Below are positions 16,493 through 23,587 of a stretch of DNA of 41,483 nucleotides, one piece after another. Below the pieces are notes generated by a model. That model had not been told where the DNA came from, did not search any database, and saw only the letters and a list, made by a program, of their open reading frames with translations. Source of the DNA: Azospirillum sp. B4. GTDB lineage: Bacteria > Pseudomonadota > Alphaproteobacteria > Azospirillales > Azospirillaceae. The DNA lies in assembly GCF_000333275.1 (NCBI RefSeq), contig NZ_BACU01000590.1, positions 1 through 41,483 of the forward strand, written 5' to 3'. Position 1 is the stretch's first letter. Each line of letters begins with the position of its first letter. The position numbers and the translations under genes are program-made.

Positions 16493-17281
16493 ATGGCCGG
16501 AAACACGCCCATGATCGAGATCCGCGATCTCAGCCTCGCCTTCCCCAATCCCGCGGCCGCCGATGGCCGCACCGTGGTGCTGCGCGATTTCAACCTGTCG
16601 GTGGCGCCGGGTGAATTCATCGCCATCGTCGGCGCCTCGGGCGTGGGCAAGTCCACCCTGCTGCGCGTGGTGGCGGGCCTGGTGCCGACCAACAGCGGCA
16701 CGGTCAGCCACGCCCAGGGGGGCGGCGACCTGAAGGGCCGCCGGCCCTACGGCATGGTTTTCCAGGACGCCCGCCTGCTGCCCTGGCGCACCGTGCGCTC
16801 CAACGTCGCCTTCGGGCTGGAAGGGCTGGGCCTGTCCCGTGCCGACCGCCGTCGGCGGGCGGAAGAGGCGCTGGCCCTGGTGGGCCTGGCCGACAAGGCC
16901 GGCCGCTGGCCGCACCAGCTGTCGGGCGGACAGCGCCAGCGCGTGGCCATCGCCCGCGCCCTGGCGGTCGACCCCGACCTGCTGATGATGGATGAGCCGT
17001 TCGGCGCGCTCGACGCCATCACCCGCCAGACCCTGCAGGACGAACTGCTGGACCTGTGGCGGCGCACGTCCAAGACCATCCTGTTCGTGACCCACGACAT
17101 CGACGAGGCCGTCTACCTGGCCGACCGCGTGATCCTGCTGGCGGGTTCCCCCGCCACCGTGCGGTCGGAAGACCGCATTACCACCGCCCGCCCCCGCGCC
17201 CGCGACGACAGCGCCGCCCGCGCCCTGGCCACCCGCATCCGCGACCGCCTGTCCGATCTGATGGATGGCGGGGGGATTTGA
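16493..17281 (+). CDS. ABC importer ATP-binding protein (TauB/SsuB-like)
   Basis: A 262-residue cytoplasmic ATPase that powers the preceding permease. In order: Walker A GASGVGKST (residues 47-55), Q-loop Gln91 in MVFQDARLLPW, ABC signature LSGGQ (143-147), Walker B LLMMDE (163-168), D-loop GALD, switch His201 in VTHDIDEA. FQDARLLPW is characteristic of the nitrate/sulfonate/taurine subfamily. The ATG lies one base after the stop of the permease frame, indicating translational coupling. The protein is complete, which argues the operon was functional until recently or that the permease frameshift is artefactual. Confidence 0.93.
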   Translation: MAGNTPMIEIRDLSLAFPNPAAADGRTVVLRDFNLSVAPGEFIAIVGASGVGKSTLLRVVAGLVPTNSGTVSHAQGGGDLKGRRPYGMVFQDARLLPWRTVRSNVAFGLEGLGLSRADRRRRAEEALALVGLADKAGRWPHQLSGGQRQRVAIARALAVDPDLLMMDEPFGALDAITRQTLQDELLDLWRRTSKTILFVTHDIDEAVYLADRVILLAGSPATVRSEDRITTARPRARDDSAARALATRIRDRLSDLMDGGGI

Positions 17282-17305
17282 TATCGATGCCCTCAGGTGC
17301 CGGGC

Positions 17306-17321
17306 GGCCACATCCGTGGCC
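17306..17321 (+). other. 6-bp hairpin after the importer cassette
   Basis: GGCCAC-ATCC-GTGGCC forms a perfect stem 25 bases after the ATPase stop, followed by the pyrimidine-rich TTGGCTTCCTCGCTTTCC. It may act as a weak terminator ahead of the stronger one at 17399-17428. The rest of 17282-17398 shows nothing else. Confidence 0.35.
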
Positions 17322-17398
17322 TTGGCTTCCTCGCTTTCCAGTCCGCTGACGCTCCCCGGAAAGCTCCGGCGGCCGCAGTCGCGGCCTATGACAAAAAG

Positions 17399-17428
17399 AA
17401 AAGGCCAGGGTGATCGCCCCGGCCTTTT
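17399..17428. terminator. bidirectional intrinsic terminator between importer cassette and acyl-CoA dehydrogenase
   Basis: AAAAGGCCAGGG, loop TGATCG, CCCCGGCCTTTT: a 12-position stem with a single A-C mismatch. On the plus strand it ends in TTTTGACTTC; on the minus strand the stem is followed by TTTTCTTTTTG, a good U-tract. It lies 24 bases beyond the acyl-CoA dehydrogenase stop, so it should serve that gene best while also stopping transcripts from the importer side. Confidence 0.85.
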
Positions 17429-17452
17429 GACTTCAATGGTTTGCTTCCCCGT

Positions 17453-19240
17453 TCAGAACTGCTCTTCCGACAGGGCCATCAGGGTGCGGTGACCGGTGCG
17501 GATGACCTCGGCCAGGCCCAGGGACGGGCCCACCACCTGCTCCACGAAGAAGCGGGCGGTGACCAGTTTGGCCTCATGGAAAGCCGTGTCCTGGCCCTGG
17601 GCCAGCGCCTGGTTGGCGGCGATGGCGCCGCGGGCCAGCAGGAAGGCGCCGGTGACGTTGCCGAACAGGGTCAGGTAGGGCACGGCCCCGGCGGCGGCCG
17701 CGCGGGCGTCGGCCTTCACATGGTCCACCAGGAAGGTGGTCGCATCCTCCAGCGCCGCGATGCCCCGCTTCAGGCCCTGGGCGATGGGGGCCAGGTCATC
17801 GCCCGGTTGGGCGGCGGCATTTTCGGCCGTCTCCGCCATCAGGGCGAACAGGGCGCGGGCGGCGGCGCCGCCGTCGCGGCCCAGCTTGCGGAACACCAGG
17901 TCGTTGGCCTGGATGCCGTTGGTGCCTTCATAGATCGGGGCGATGCGGGCGTCGCGGTAATATTGGGCGGCCCCCGTCTCCTCGATGAAGCCCATGCCGC
18001 CGTGCACCTGCACGCCCAGGCTGGCCACCTCCACGCCGATGTCGGTGCTCCAGGCCTTGGCCACCGGGGTCATCAGGTCGTTCAGCAGACCCGCCTGCTT
18101 CGCGGCTTCCGCGTCCGGGTGATGGTGGCGGCCGTCCAGGGATGAGGCGGTGAAATAGACGATGGCGCGCGCCGCTTCCACCTTGGACCGCATGGTCAGC
18201 AGCATGCGGCGCACGTCGGGGTGGTGGATGATGGTCACCGGCTGCGGCCCGCCGGCCACGTCGCGGCTCTGCACCCGGGTCTTGGCATAGTCCAGCGCCT
18301 GCTGGTAGGCGCGCTCACCCACGGCCACGCCCTGCAGGCCCACGCCCAGGCGGGCGTTGTTCATCATGGTGAACATGTACTCAATGCCACGGTTCTCCTC
18401 ACCCACCAGGTAACCGACGCAAGAGCCGCTGTCGCCATAGCTCATGACGGCGGTGGGGCTGGCGTGGATGCCCAGCTTGTGCTCCAGGCTGACGCAGTGG
18501 GCGTCGTTGCGCTCACCCGGCGTGCCGTCGGCGTTCAGCAGGAACTTGGGCACGATGAACAGGGAGATGCCCTTGGTGCCCGACGGCGCGTCCGGCGTGC
18601 GGGCCAGCACCAGGTGGACGATGTTGTCCGTCCAGTCGTGGTCACCATAGGTGATGAAGATCTTTTGGCCGCTGACGCGATAGGTGCCGTCCTCCTGCCG
18701 CACGGCGCGGGTGCGCACGGCCCCCACGTCTGAGCCGGCCTGCGGCTCCGTCAGGTTCATGGTGCCGGCCCATTCGCCGGAGATCAGCTTTTCCAGGTAC
18801 CGCTTCTTCTGTTCGTCCGAGCCGTGGGCGGTCAGCAGCTCCACCGCCCCCTGCGTCAGCAGCGGCCCCAGGGCGAAGGACATGTTGGCGCTGGTCCAGG
18901 TTTCCAGCAGGGCGATGAACAGGGTCCAGGGCAGACCCTGGCCGCCGTGGTCGGGGTCGAAGGGCACGCTGTTCCAGCCGCCCTCCACGAATTGGCGGTA
19001 GGCGTCCTTGAAGCCGTCGGGGGTGCGCACGCCGCCGTCCACCAGCTTCGCCCCCTGGCGGTCGCCCACCACGTTCAGGGGCGCCAGCACGTTGTCGGCC
19101 AGCTTGGCGCCTTCCTCCAGCACGGCGTCCACCAGGTCGGGGGTGGCGGCCTCGAAGGCCGGAAGGGCGGCAACTTTGTCCAGGCCGACGACGGAGTTGA
19201 GGACGAAACGGATTTCCTTCAGGGGCGCTTGGTAGGTCAT
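17453..19240 (-). CDS. acyl-CoA dehydrogenase, long form (about 595 aa)
   Basis: An FAD flavoprotein catalysing alpha,beta-dehydrogenation of an acyl-CoA thioester and passing electrons to ETF. Visible: N-terminal helical domain; middle beta domain with MNLTEPQAGSDVGAVRTRA and SGQKIFITYGDHD; the C-terminal helical domain with the catalytic-base-type glutamate in YEGTNGIQANDL; and an extra C-terminal domain of about 130 residues, as in the DmdC/FadE-related long acyl-CoA dehydrogenases. The frame opens at 19288, but the ATG at 19240 (MTYQAPLKEIRFVL) starts the family-like N-terminus. Single-gene unit with its own terminator. The chain length or methylthiopropanoyl-CoA specificity cannot be told. 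Confidence 0.93.
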   Translation of the reverse strand: MTYQAPLKEIRFVLNSVVGLDKVAALPAFEAATPDLVDAVLEEGAKLADNVLAPLNVVGDRQGAKLVDGGVRTPDGFKDAYRQFVEGGWNSVPFDPDHGGQGLPWTLFIALLETWTSANMSFALGPLLTQGAVELLTAHGSDEQKKRYLEKLISGEWAGTMNLTEPQAGSDVGAVRTRAVRQEDGTYRVSGQKIFITYGDHDWTDNIVHLVLARTPDAPSGTKGISLFIVPKFLLNADGTPGERNDAHCVSLEHKLGIHASPTAVMSYGDSGSCVGYLVGEENRGIEYMFTMMNNARLGVGLQGVAVGERAYQQALDYAKTRVQSRDVAGGPQPVTIIHHPDVRRMLLTMRSKVEAARAIVYFTASSLDGRHHHPDAEAAKQAGLLNDLMTPVAKAWSTDIGVEVASLGVQVHGGMGFIEETGAAQYYRDARIAPIYEGTNGIQANDLVFRKLGRDGGAAARALFALMAETAENAAAQPGDDLAPIAQGLKRGIAALEDATTFLVDHVKADARAAAAGAVPYLTLFGNVTGAFLLARGAIAANQALAQGQDTAFHEAKLVTARFFVEQVVGPSLGLAEVIRTGHRTLMALSEEQF

Positions 19241-19339
19241 GGTCTCTCGGGTCCTCCCGGGGGCCCTACCGGTGGCGGCCCGACACACCCCATCGCTTCA
19301 GGACAAGGGGGAACGGGGCCCGGCACGGCCGGCGGGCAT

Positions 19340-19377
19340 GCTCAATGTTATTGGGCGGGCGGGCCCGATCATTGAGC
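19340..19377. promoter_or_regulatory. 8-bp inverted repeat in the divergent intergenic region
   Basis: GCTCAATG at 19340-19347 and CATTGAGC at 19370-19377 form a perfect inverted repeat with a 22-base spacer; the left arm also contains the mini-dyad CAAT-GTT-ATTG. It lies about 100 bases upstream of the acyl-CoA dehydrogenase start, a plausible operator position, and 190 bases upstream of the transglycosylase. Confidence 0.45.
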
Positions 19378-19405
19378 GGAAGGGCCGCGTCCCGTCGACG
19401 CGGGT

Positions 19406-19424
19406 GCCATCCTGCCGGGATGGC
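19406..19424. other. 7-bp hairpin in the divergent intergenic region
   Basis: GCCATCC-TGCCG-GGATGGC is a perfect 7-bp stem with a 5-base loop, 58 bases upstream of the sigma-54 element. No T-run. Could be an activator site or incidental. Confidence 0.35.
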
Positions 19425-19481
19425 GGCGGCCGGGCAAGGGCCGGCGCGATTCCGGATGAGATCCCGCCAGCCGTGACGGAC

Positions 19482-19497
19482 TGGCACGCCCCTTGCT
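19482..19497 (+). promoter_or_regulatory. sigma-54 (RpoN) promoter for the lytic transglycosylase gene
   Basis: TGGCACGCCCCTTGCT matches the sigma-54 consensus TGGCACG-N4-TTGC(A/T) at every defined position. GG is at 19483-19484 and GC at 19495-19496, the required 10 intervening bases. It is on the coding strand, 68 bases before the GTG start at 19565; the transcription start should fall near 19508. Sigma-54 promoters need an enhancer-binding activator, whose site is not obvious but could be the repeats at 19340-19424. Confidence 0.82.
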
Positions 19498-19501
19498 TTC
19501 C

Positions 19502-19514
19502 TGTTGGGCCAACA
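19502..19514. promoter_or_regulatory. 13-bp palindrome over the predicted sigma-54 start site
   Basis: TGTTGG-G-CCAACA is perfect and spans the predicted +1 of the sigma-54 promoter. It may be a repressor site, or fold at the 5' end of the transcript. Confidence 0.5.
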
Positions 19515-19564
19515 TCGGATCGGCCCCCTCGGCCGGTCGCTTTCCAGGTTAGTGAGGTCCGGTC

Positions 19565-20485
19565 GTGAACAGCGCACTGTCCACCACGCAGTTGACTGCG
19601 GCACAGGGTTTGGCGTCCTCCGCCCCCGCCAAGATCGTGGCGGCGGTCCAGCAGGCCAGCACCAGGGCCGGGGTAGATTTTTCCTATCTGCTGAAGCAGG
19701 CCTCGGTGGAAAGCGGCTACAACGTGAACGCCAAGGCCAGCACCAGCAGCGCCACCGGCCTCTACCAGTTCACCGACTCCACGTGGCTGAACATGGTGCA
19801 GCAGCACGGGGCCGAGGTCGGCCTGGGCCAGTACGCCAGCGCCATCAAGACCCGGGGCGACGGCAGCGCCTACGTGTCCGATCCGGCCACCCGGCAAAAG
19901 ATTCTCGATCTGCGCAAGGATGCCAACACCTCCGCCATGATGGCGGCGGCGCTGGCCCAGGACAACAGGACCACCCTGCAGCAGCAGGTGGGGGGCACCA
20001 TCGGCAGCACCGAGCTGTACCTGGCCCATTTCCTGGGTGCCGGCGGCGCCGCCAAGTTCCTGAACGCGCTGAAGAAAAACCCCAACCAGGCGGCGGACAC
20101 CGTCGTGCCGGACGCGGCCGACGCCAACGACGCCGTGTTCTACAGCGACAGCGGCAAGGCCTTGTCGCTGGGGCAGGTCTACGACCGCTTCGCCAAGAAG
20201 TTCGAGGGCACGGGCGCCACCGGCACGGACAAATATGCCGGGTCCACCACCCTGGGCACCGTCCAGGCGGCGGACAGCACCTCACAGCCGTGGGACATGG
20301 TGCGGGGCGCCAGCAGCTCCAAGATGCCGCTGTCCACCTACACCATCATGATGCTGAACGCCCTGGCCGCGCCCACCGAGAATGACGACGACCAGCAGAA
20401 GGACGATGGCTACAGCCAGCAGGAACAGCGCATGACCACCAACCGTGCGCCCAACATGGCCGCCGCCTATATGCTGAACGCCTGA
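19565..20485 (+). CDS. lytic transglycosylase (SLT-domain), probably flagellum- or envelope-associated
   Basis: A 306-residue protein with an N-terminal SLT/lysozyme-like domain that would cleave peptidoglycan glycan strands. The likely catalytic acid is Glu49 in KQASVESGYN, followed by the family-type SATGLYQFTDSTWL; the rest of the domain runs to about residue 175 (GSTELYLAHFLGAGGAAKFL). The C-terminal 130 residues are low-complexity, Asp/Gln-rich and unknown. The start is GTG 19565 after GTGAGG. No classical signal peptide is evident, as for FlgJ- or type-III-exported muramidases. The sigma-54 promoter fits flagellar hierarchy control seen in several alphaproteobacteria; that link is inference since no flagellar gene is in the window. 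Convergent with the histidine kinase (31-base gap). Confidence 0.87.
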   Translation: MNSALSTTQLTAAQGLASSAPAKIVAAVQQASTRAGVDFSYLLKQASVESGYNVNAKASTSSATGLYQFTDSTWLNMVQQHGAEVGLGQYASAIKTRGDGSAYVSDPATRQKILDLRKDANTSAMMAAALAQDNRTTLQQQVGGTIGSTELYLAHFLGAGGAAKFLNALKKNPNQAADTVVPDAADANDAVFYSDSGKALSLGQVYDRFAKKFEGTGATGTDKYAGSTTLGTVQAADSTSQPWDMVRGASSSKMPLSTYTIMMLNALAAPTENDDDQQKDDGYSQQEQRMTTNRAPNMAAAYMLNA

Positions 20486-20516
20486 TATCAGCCTTCAAGG
20501 CGCCGGCCGGATACGC

Positions 20517-21578
20517 TCAAGCGGCCGGGGCCACCGGCACGGCCAGCCACGCTTTCAGCCCGTTGTCGCTGATCTGGCCCACCTGGCCGCCGCTTTGTCG
20601 CGCCAGCTGTTCCAGCAGCAGATGGCCCAGGCCGGCGCGGTGGGTTTTGCCCGGTCCCGCCGTCGTGGCGGAATCTTCTGCCGGGCCCTCCGCCGTGGGC
20701 AGGCCCACGCCGTCATCCTCCACCCGCAGGACCCAACTGCCCCCCTCCGTCGCCAGGCGGACCGCCACGGTGCCGGCGCGACCCTGGGGGAAGGCATATT
20801 TCAGGGCGTTGGTCAGCAGCTCGTTGGCGGCCAGGCCCAAGGTCACGGCGGCCCGCTGCGGAAGATTCAAATCCTCCACCTCCACCGTGAAGGCGATGGG
20901 CCGGCCGGCGCCGTGGGCCACCGCCAGGTTCTCCACCAATTGGCCCAGGAAGGTCCGGGCCGGGACGAAGGGCTCGCGTTGCAGCCGTTGCAGGCTGGAA
21001 TAAACCAGGCCCAGCACCCGCACCCGTTCCCCGGCCTTGGCCAGTTCCCCCGCCTCCATGGCCCCGGCGCGGGCTTCCGCCACCGTCAGCAGGCTGCTGA
21101 CGGATTGCAGGTCGTTGCGGATGCGGTGATAGATCTCCCGCAACAGCATGGCCTGCTCCCGCTCGGCGGAGGACAGCGTATCCAGGGCGTCGTGCAGGGC
21201 GGCGATGATGGCCACCACCACCAGGCTGATGACGACGAACAGTACGGGCCCGGTCCAGCCCTTGGCGGGCAGGGCGGCCAGCCGGTCGGGCAGGGTGATG
21301 AGCTGTTGCATCCAGGGCATGGCGTCGTCCCCCGGCGCCACGAAGGGCAGGGCGAACACCGTGCTCAAGCCAACGGCCAGCATACCGGGCCCCACCCCGA
21401 ACCACAGGGTGGCCAGGACCAGGGCGGGAAAGAAATGCACGACGGGATAGCCGTCCAGAATGCCATCCAGCGCGATGCGCAGGGCGAAGGACAGGCACAC
21501 CAGCAGGACCGCGCCCGCGTAGCGGGTGGGCGCGGACCGCTGGCGCAGCGAGAGGAACGTCGTGATGAATGGCTTCAT
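20517..21578 (-). CDS. membrane sensor histidine kinase, HisKA_2/HWE-type with DUF4118-like sensor region
   Basis: A 353-residue inner-membrane kinase. Hydrophobic segments near residues 20-40, 45-80 and 110-130 form a DUF4118/KdpD-like membrane region with little periplasmic sequence. A coiled linker follows, then the phospho-acceptor His151 in LLREIYHRIRNDLQSV, the HisKA_2 form. The ATPase domain shows the N box LGLAANELLTNALKYAFP, the G1 box VEDDGVGLP and a GLGHLLLEQLARQ G2 region. No response regulator is adjacent, so it is an orphan; HisKA_2/HWE kinases often signal in the alphaproteobacterial general stress response, which is only a possibility here. The ATG abuts an inverted repeat and has no Shine-Dalgarno; see the entry at 21579-21597. 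Confidence 0.93.
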   Translation of the reverse strand: MKPFITTFLSLRQRSAPTRYAGAVLLVCLSFALRIALDGILDGYPVVHFFPALVLATLWFGVGPGMLAVGLSTVFALPFVAPGDDAMPWMQQLITLPDRLAALPAKGWTGPVLFVVISLVVVAIIAALHDALDTLSSAEREQAMLLREIYHRIRNDLQSVSSLLTVAEARAGAMEAGELAKAGERVRVLGLVYSSLQRLQREPFVPARTFLGQLVENLAVAHGAGRPIAFTVEVEDLNLPQRAAVTLGLAANELLTNALKYAFPQGRAGTVAVRLATEGGSWVLRVEDDGVGLPTAEGPAEDSATTAGPGKTHRAGLGHLLLEQLARQSGGQVGQISDNGLKAWLAVPVAPAA

Positions 21579-21597
21579 GGCGGTAGATCATACCGCC
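21579..21597 (-). promoter_or_regulatory. -10-like box inside a 7-bp inverted repeat abutting the kinase start codon
   Basis: On the minus strand GGCGGTA-TGATC-TACCGCC runs directly into the ATG at 21578. The repeat contains TATGAT (21587-21592), five of six matches to a -10 box, 8 bases before the start codon. No Shine-Dalgarno is possible in that space, so either the mRNA is leaderless with an operator over the -10, or the stem occludes the initiation region. The -35 side is poor. Confidence 0.45.
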
Positions 21598-21663
21598 CAT
21601 CGGCCGAACGCACTATGGCGAACGGCTAAATATGACGATCATGCGCCATTTCTGGCGCAAGTG

Positions 21664-21876
21664 TCAGAAGTGCACCAGTGCCGGATCTTCGGCGCGACCG
21701 GCCATCATCTGGGCGGTGCCGCAGCTGCCCATCATCTGGGCGGCAGCGGGATTGGCCGGGGCGTCCCGGCCGTTGTCATGCGGCGGTACGGGGCGCGCCG
21801 CGGGATTGCCCCGAAGCGACCTGAGGTATGTCGCGACGGGCCAGGAAGGGCTGGGGGTCGAGGTCTTGCCAGGCAT
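21664..21876 (-). CDS. possible small protein (70 aa), unknown function
   Basis: A 70-residue ORF starting MPGKTSTPSPSWPVATYLRS with a purine-rich GAGGGAGAGAG ribosome binding site a few bases upstream, the main support that it is real. The C-terminal half repeats an AQMM motif (AQMMG-x4-AQMM), reflecting a 15-bp DNA repeat. It has no membrane helix and one cysteine. It precedes the histidine kinase on the same strand with an 85-base gap. No family is recognised; a spurious ORF is a real alternative. Confidence 0.4.
   Translation of the reverse strand: MPGKTSTPSPSWPVATYLRSLRGNPAARPVPPHDNGRDAPANPAAAQMMGSCGTAQMMAGRAEDPALVHF
21702..21743. repeat. two 15-bp direct repeats 27 bases apart
   Basis: CCATCATCTGGGCGG occurs at 21702-21716 and 21729-21743. 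The 27-base spacing is a multiple of three and produces the repeated AQMM motif in the minus-strand 70-aa ORF. Confidence 0.7.
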
Positions 21877-22040
21877 AGGCTCTCTCCCTCTCTTAGGGCG
21901 ACCGCGCCGGCACGGGCGGCGGCGCCACAGGCTCCTTTATCCAGGGCGATCAGCGTCTCACGCTGTCCGAGTCGCCGTCAATTGACGCCAAAGGTCAGTA
22001 TTCGCCTACCCCTATGGCCGGTGTCGCGTGGCCGCACTGC
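21877..22040. other. intergenic stretch with a 12-bp palindrome
   Basis: No coding frame is supported. It contains the perfect palindrome CGTCAATTGACG at 21976-21987, which embeds TTGACG on both strands, so it could be an operator over a -35 box for the 70-aa ORF. Nothing else was seen. Confidence 0.4.
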
Positions 22041-23480
22041 CTATTGGGGTAGGATTTTTCCAGGATTCATCAAATCCTGCGGGTCCAGCAGCTTTTTGAA
22101 CCCGGCCATCAATTCGATTTCCAGCGCGGTCCGTGCGCGGGCCAACTCATCGCGCTTCTTGTTGCCGATGCCGTGCTCGGCGCTGATCGACCCGTCGAGG
22201 TCCAGCGCCACATCGTGCACCGCCCGCATGATGGTGGGGCCCAGGGCCAGGAAGGCGTCGCGGTCGGCCGGATCGTCCGTATCGGGGCGGGCGATGTTGT
22301 AGTGGATGTTGCCGTCCCCCAGGTGGCCGAAGGGGTAAGGGCGGGCGCCGGGGGAGAGTTTCGCCACGGCGGCGTCGGCGCGCTCGATGAACTGGGGGAT
22401 GCGGCTGACGGGCACCGCCACGTCATGGTGCAGGGCGCCGCCCACCTTGCGCCCGATCTCCGGCAGGCCCTCGCGCAGGCGCCACAGCTTCTGCCGCTGG
22501 TCGCCGCTGGCGGCCAGGGTGGCGTCGGTGGCCTCCCCCGCCTCCAGGGCCTCGCCCAGGGCCGTTTCCACCGTTTCCCGCAGGGCGTCGCCGGCCGTGC
22601 CGGCCGTCAGCTCGGCCAGGATGTACCAGGGGGATGGTTCGGACAGCGGGTCGTTCTGTTCGCCCAGGTAGCGGGCGGCCCCATCGATGGCGAAGCGGGG
22701 CATGATCTCGAAGGCCGACACGGCGTCGCCGCTGGCCTGGCGCAGGCGTTTCAGCAGGCGCAGGGCGGCGGTCACGTCCGGCACCGCCACCAGCGCCGTC
22801 TCCATCTGCCGCGGCCGGGGCACCAGCGACAGGGTGGCGGCGGTGATGATGCCCAAGGTGCCTTCGGCGCCCAGGAACAGCTGCTTCAGATCATAGCCGC
22901 TGTTGTCCTTGCGCAGGCGGCGCAGGCCGTTCCACACCCGCCCGTCCGGCAGCACCACCTCCAGCCCCAGCACCTGGGCCCGGGCGTTGCCGTAGCGCAG
23001 GGTCAGGATGCCGCCGGCGTTGGTCGACAGGTTGCCGCCGATGGTGCAGCTGCCTTCGGCCCCCAGGCTCAGGGGGAACATCAGGTCCACGTCCAGCGCC
23101 GCTTGCTGGACGGTGGCCAGGATGACCCCGGCCTCCACCGTCATGGTGTGGTCCAGGGCGTCGACCTCGCGGATGCGGTTCAGGCGGCCCAGGTTCAGCA
23201 GCAGGGTACCCCGACCCGCCAGGGCGCCGCCCACCAGGCCGGTGTTGCCGCCCTGGGGCACCAGGGCGATGCCGGCCTCCGCCGTCAGGCGCACCACCGC
23301 CGCCACCTCTTCCGTGGTGGACGGGCGCAGAACGGCCAGGGGCGTGCTGACGGCATTGCCGCGCGCCTCGGTCAGGTAGGGGCCTTGCGTTTCGGCGTCG
23401 GTGATGACGCCGGCGGGGCCCAGCAGGTCGGTCAGGGCGGCCAGGCAATCTTGCACGGTCTTAGGGGCGGGTGTGCTCAT
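22041..23480 (-). CDS. FAD-binding 2-hydroxyacid dehydrogenase (GlcD/D2HGDH-like)
   Basis: A 479-residue flavoprotein of the VAO/PCMH family that oxidises a D-2-hydroxyacid such as D-lactate, glycolate or D-2-hydroxyglutarate, passing electrons to the respiratory chain or ETF. The FAD_binding_4 domain covers residues about 40-180 with VPQGGNTGLVGGAL and the LSLGAEGSCTIGGNLSTNAGG loop. The C-terminal FAD-oxidase_C domain has FGHLGDGNIHYNI and SAEHGIGNKKRDEL. The start is an ATG at 23480. It lies 107 bases downstream of the TsaC gene on the same strand, so co-transcription is possible though unrelated in function. The exact substrate is undecided; overall layout is closest to D-2-hydroxyglutarate/D-lactate dehydrogenases. 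Confidence 0.92.
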   Translation of the reverse strand: MSTPAPKTVQDCLAALTDLLGPAGVITDAETQGPYLTEARGNAVSTPLAVLRPSTTEEVAAVVRLTAEAGIALVPQGGNTGLVGGALAGRGTLLLNLGRLNRIREVDALDHTMTVEAGVILATVQQAALDVDLMFPLSLGAEGSCTIGGNLSTNAGGILTLRYGNARAQVLGLEVVLPDGRVWNGLRRLRKDNSGYDLKQLFLGAEGTLGIITAATLSLVPRPRQMETALVAVPDVTAALRLLKRLRQASGDAVSAFEIMPRFAIDGAARYLGEQNDPLSEPSPWYILAELTAGTAGDALRETVETALGEALEAGEATDATLAASGDQRQKLWRLREGLPEIGRKVGGALHHDVAVPVSRIPQFIERADAAVAKLSPGARPYPFGHLGDGNIHYNIARPDTDDPADRDAFLALGPTIMRAVHDVALDLDGSISAEHGIGNKKRDELARARTALEIELMAGFKKLLDPQDLMNPGKILPQ

Positions 23481-23587
23481 GGGGCTTCATCTGGAATCAA
23501 GGCCGCCAGAGTGGCCGGTCCCGGCCCACGGGATCAAGTGCTAACGCGCCCGCCAAGCCCGCCCACCGGCTCCGGTCGTGGCCTATG

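Noticed and set aside
21701-21745. CRISPR-like repeat
   Set aside because: Only two 15-bp copies with a 12-base interval; no array, no cas genes.
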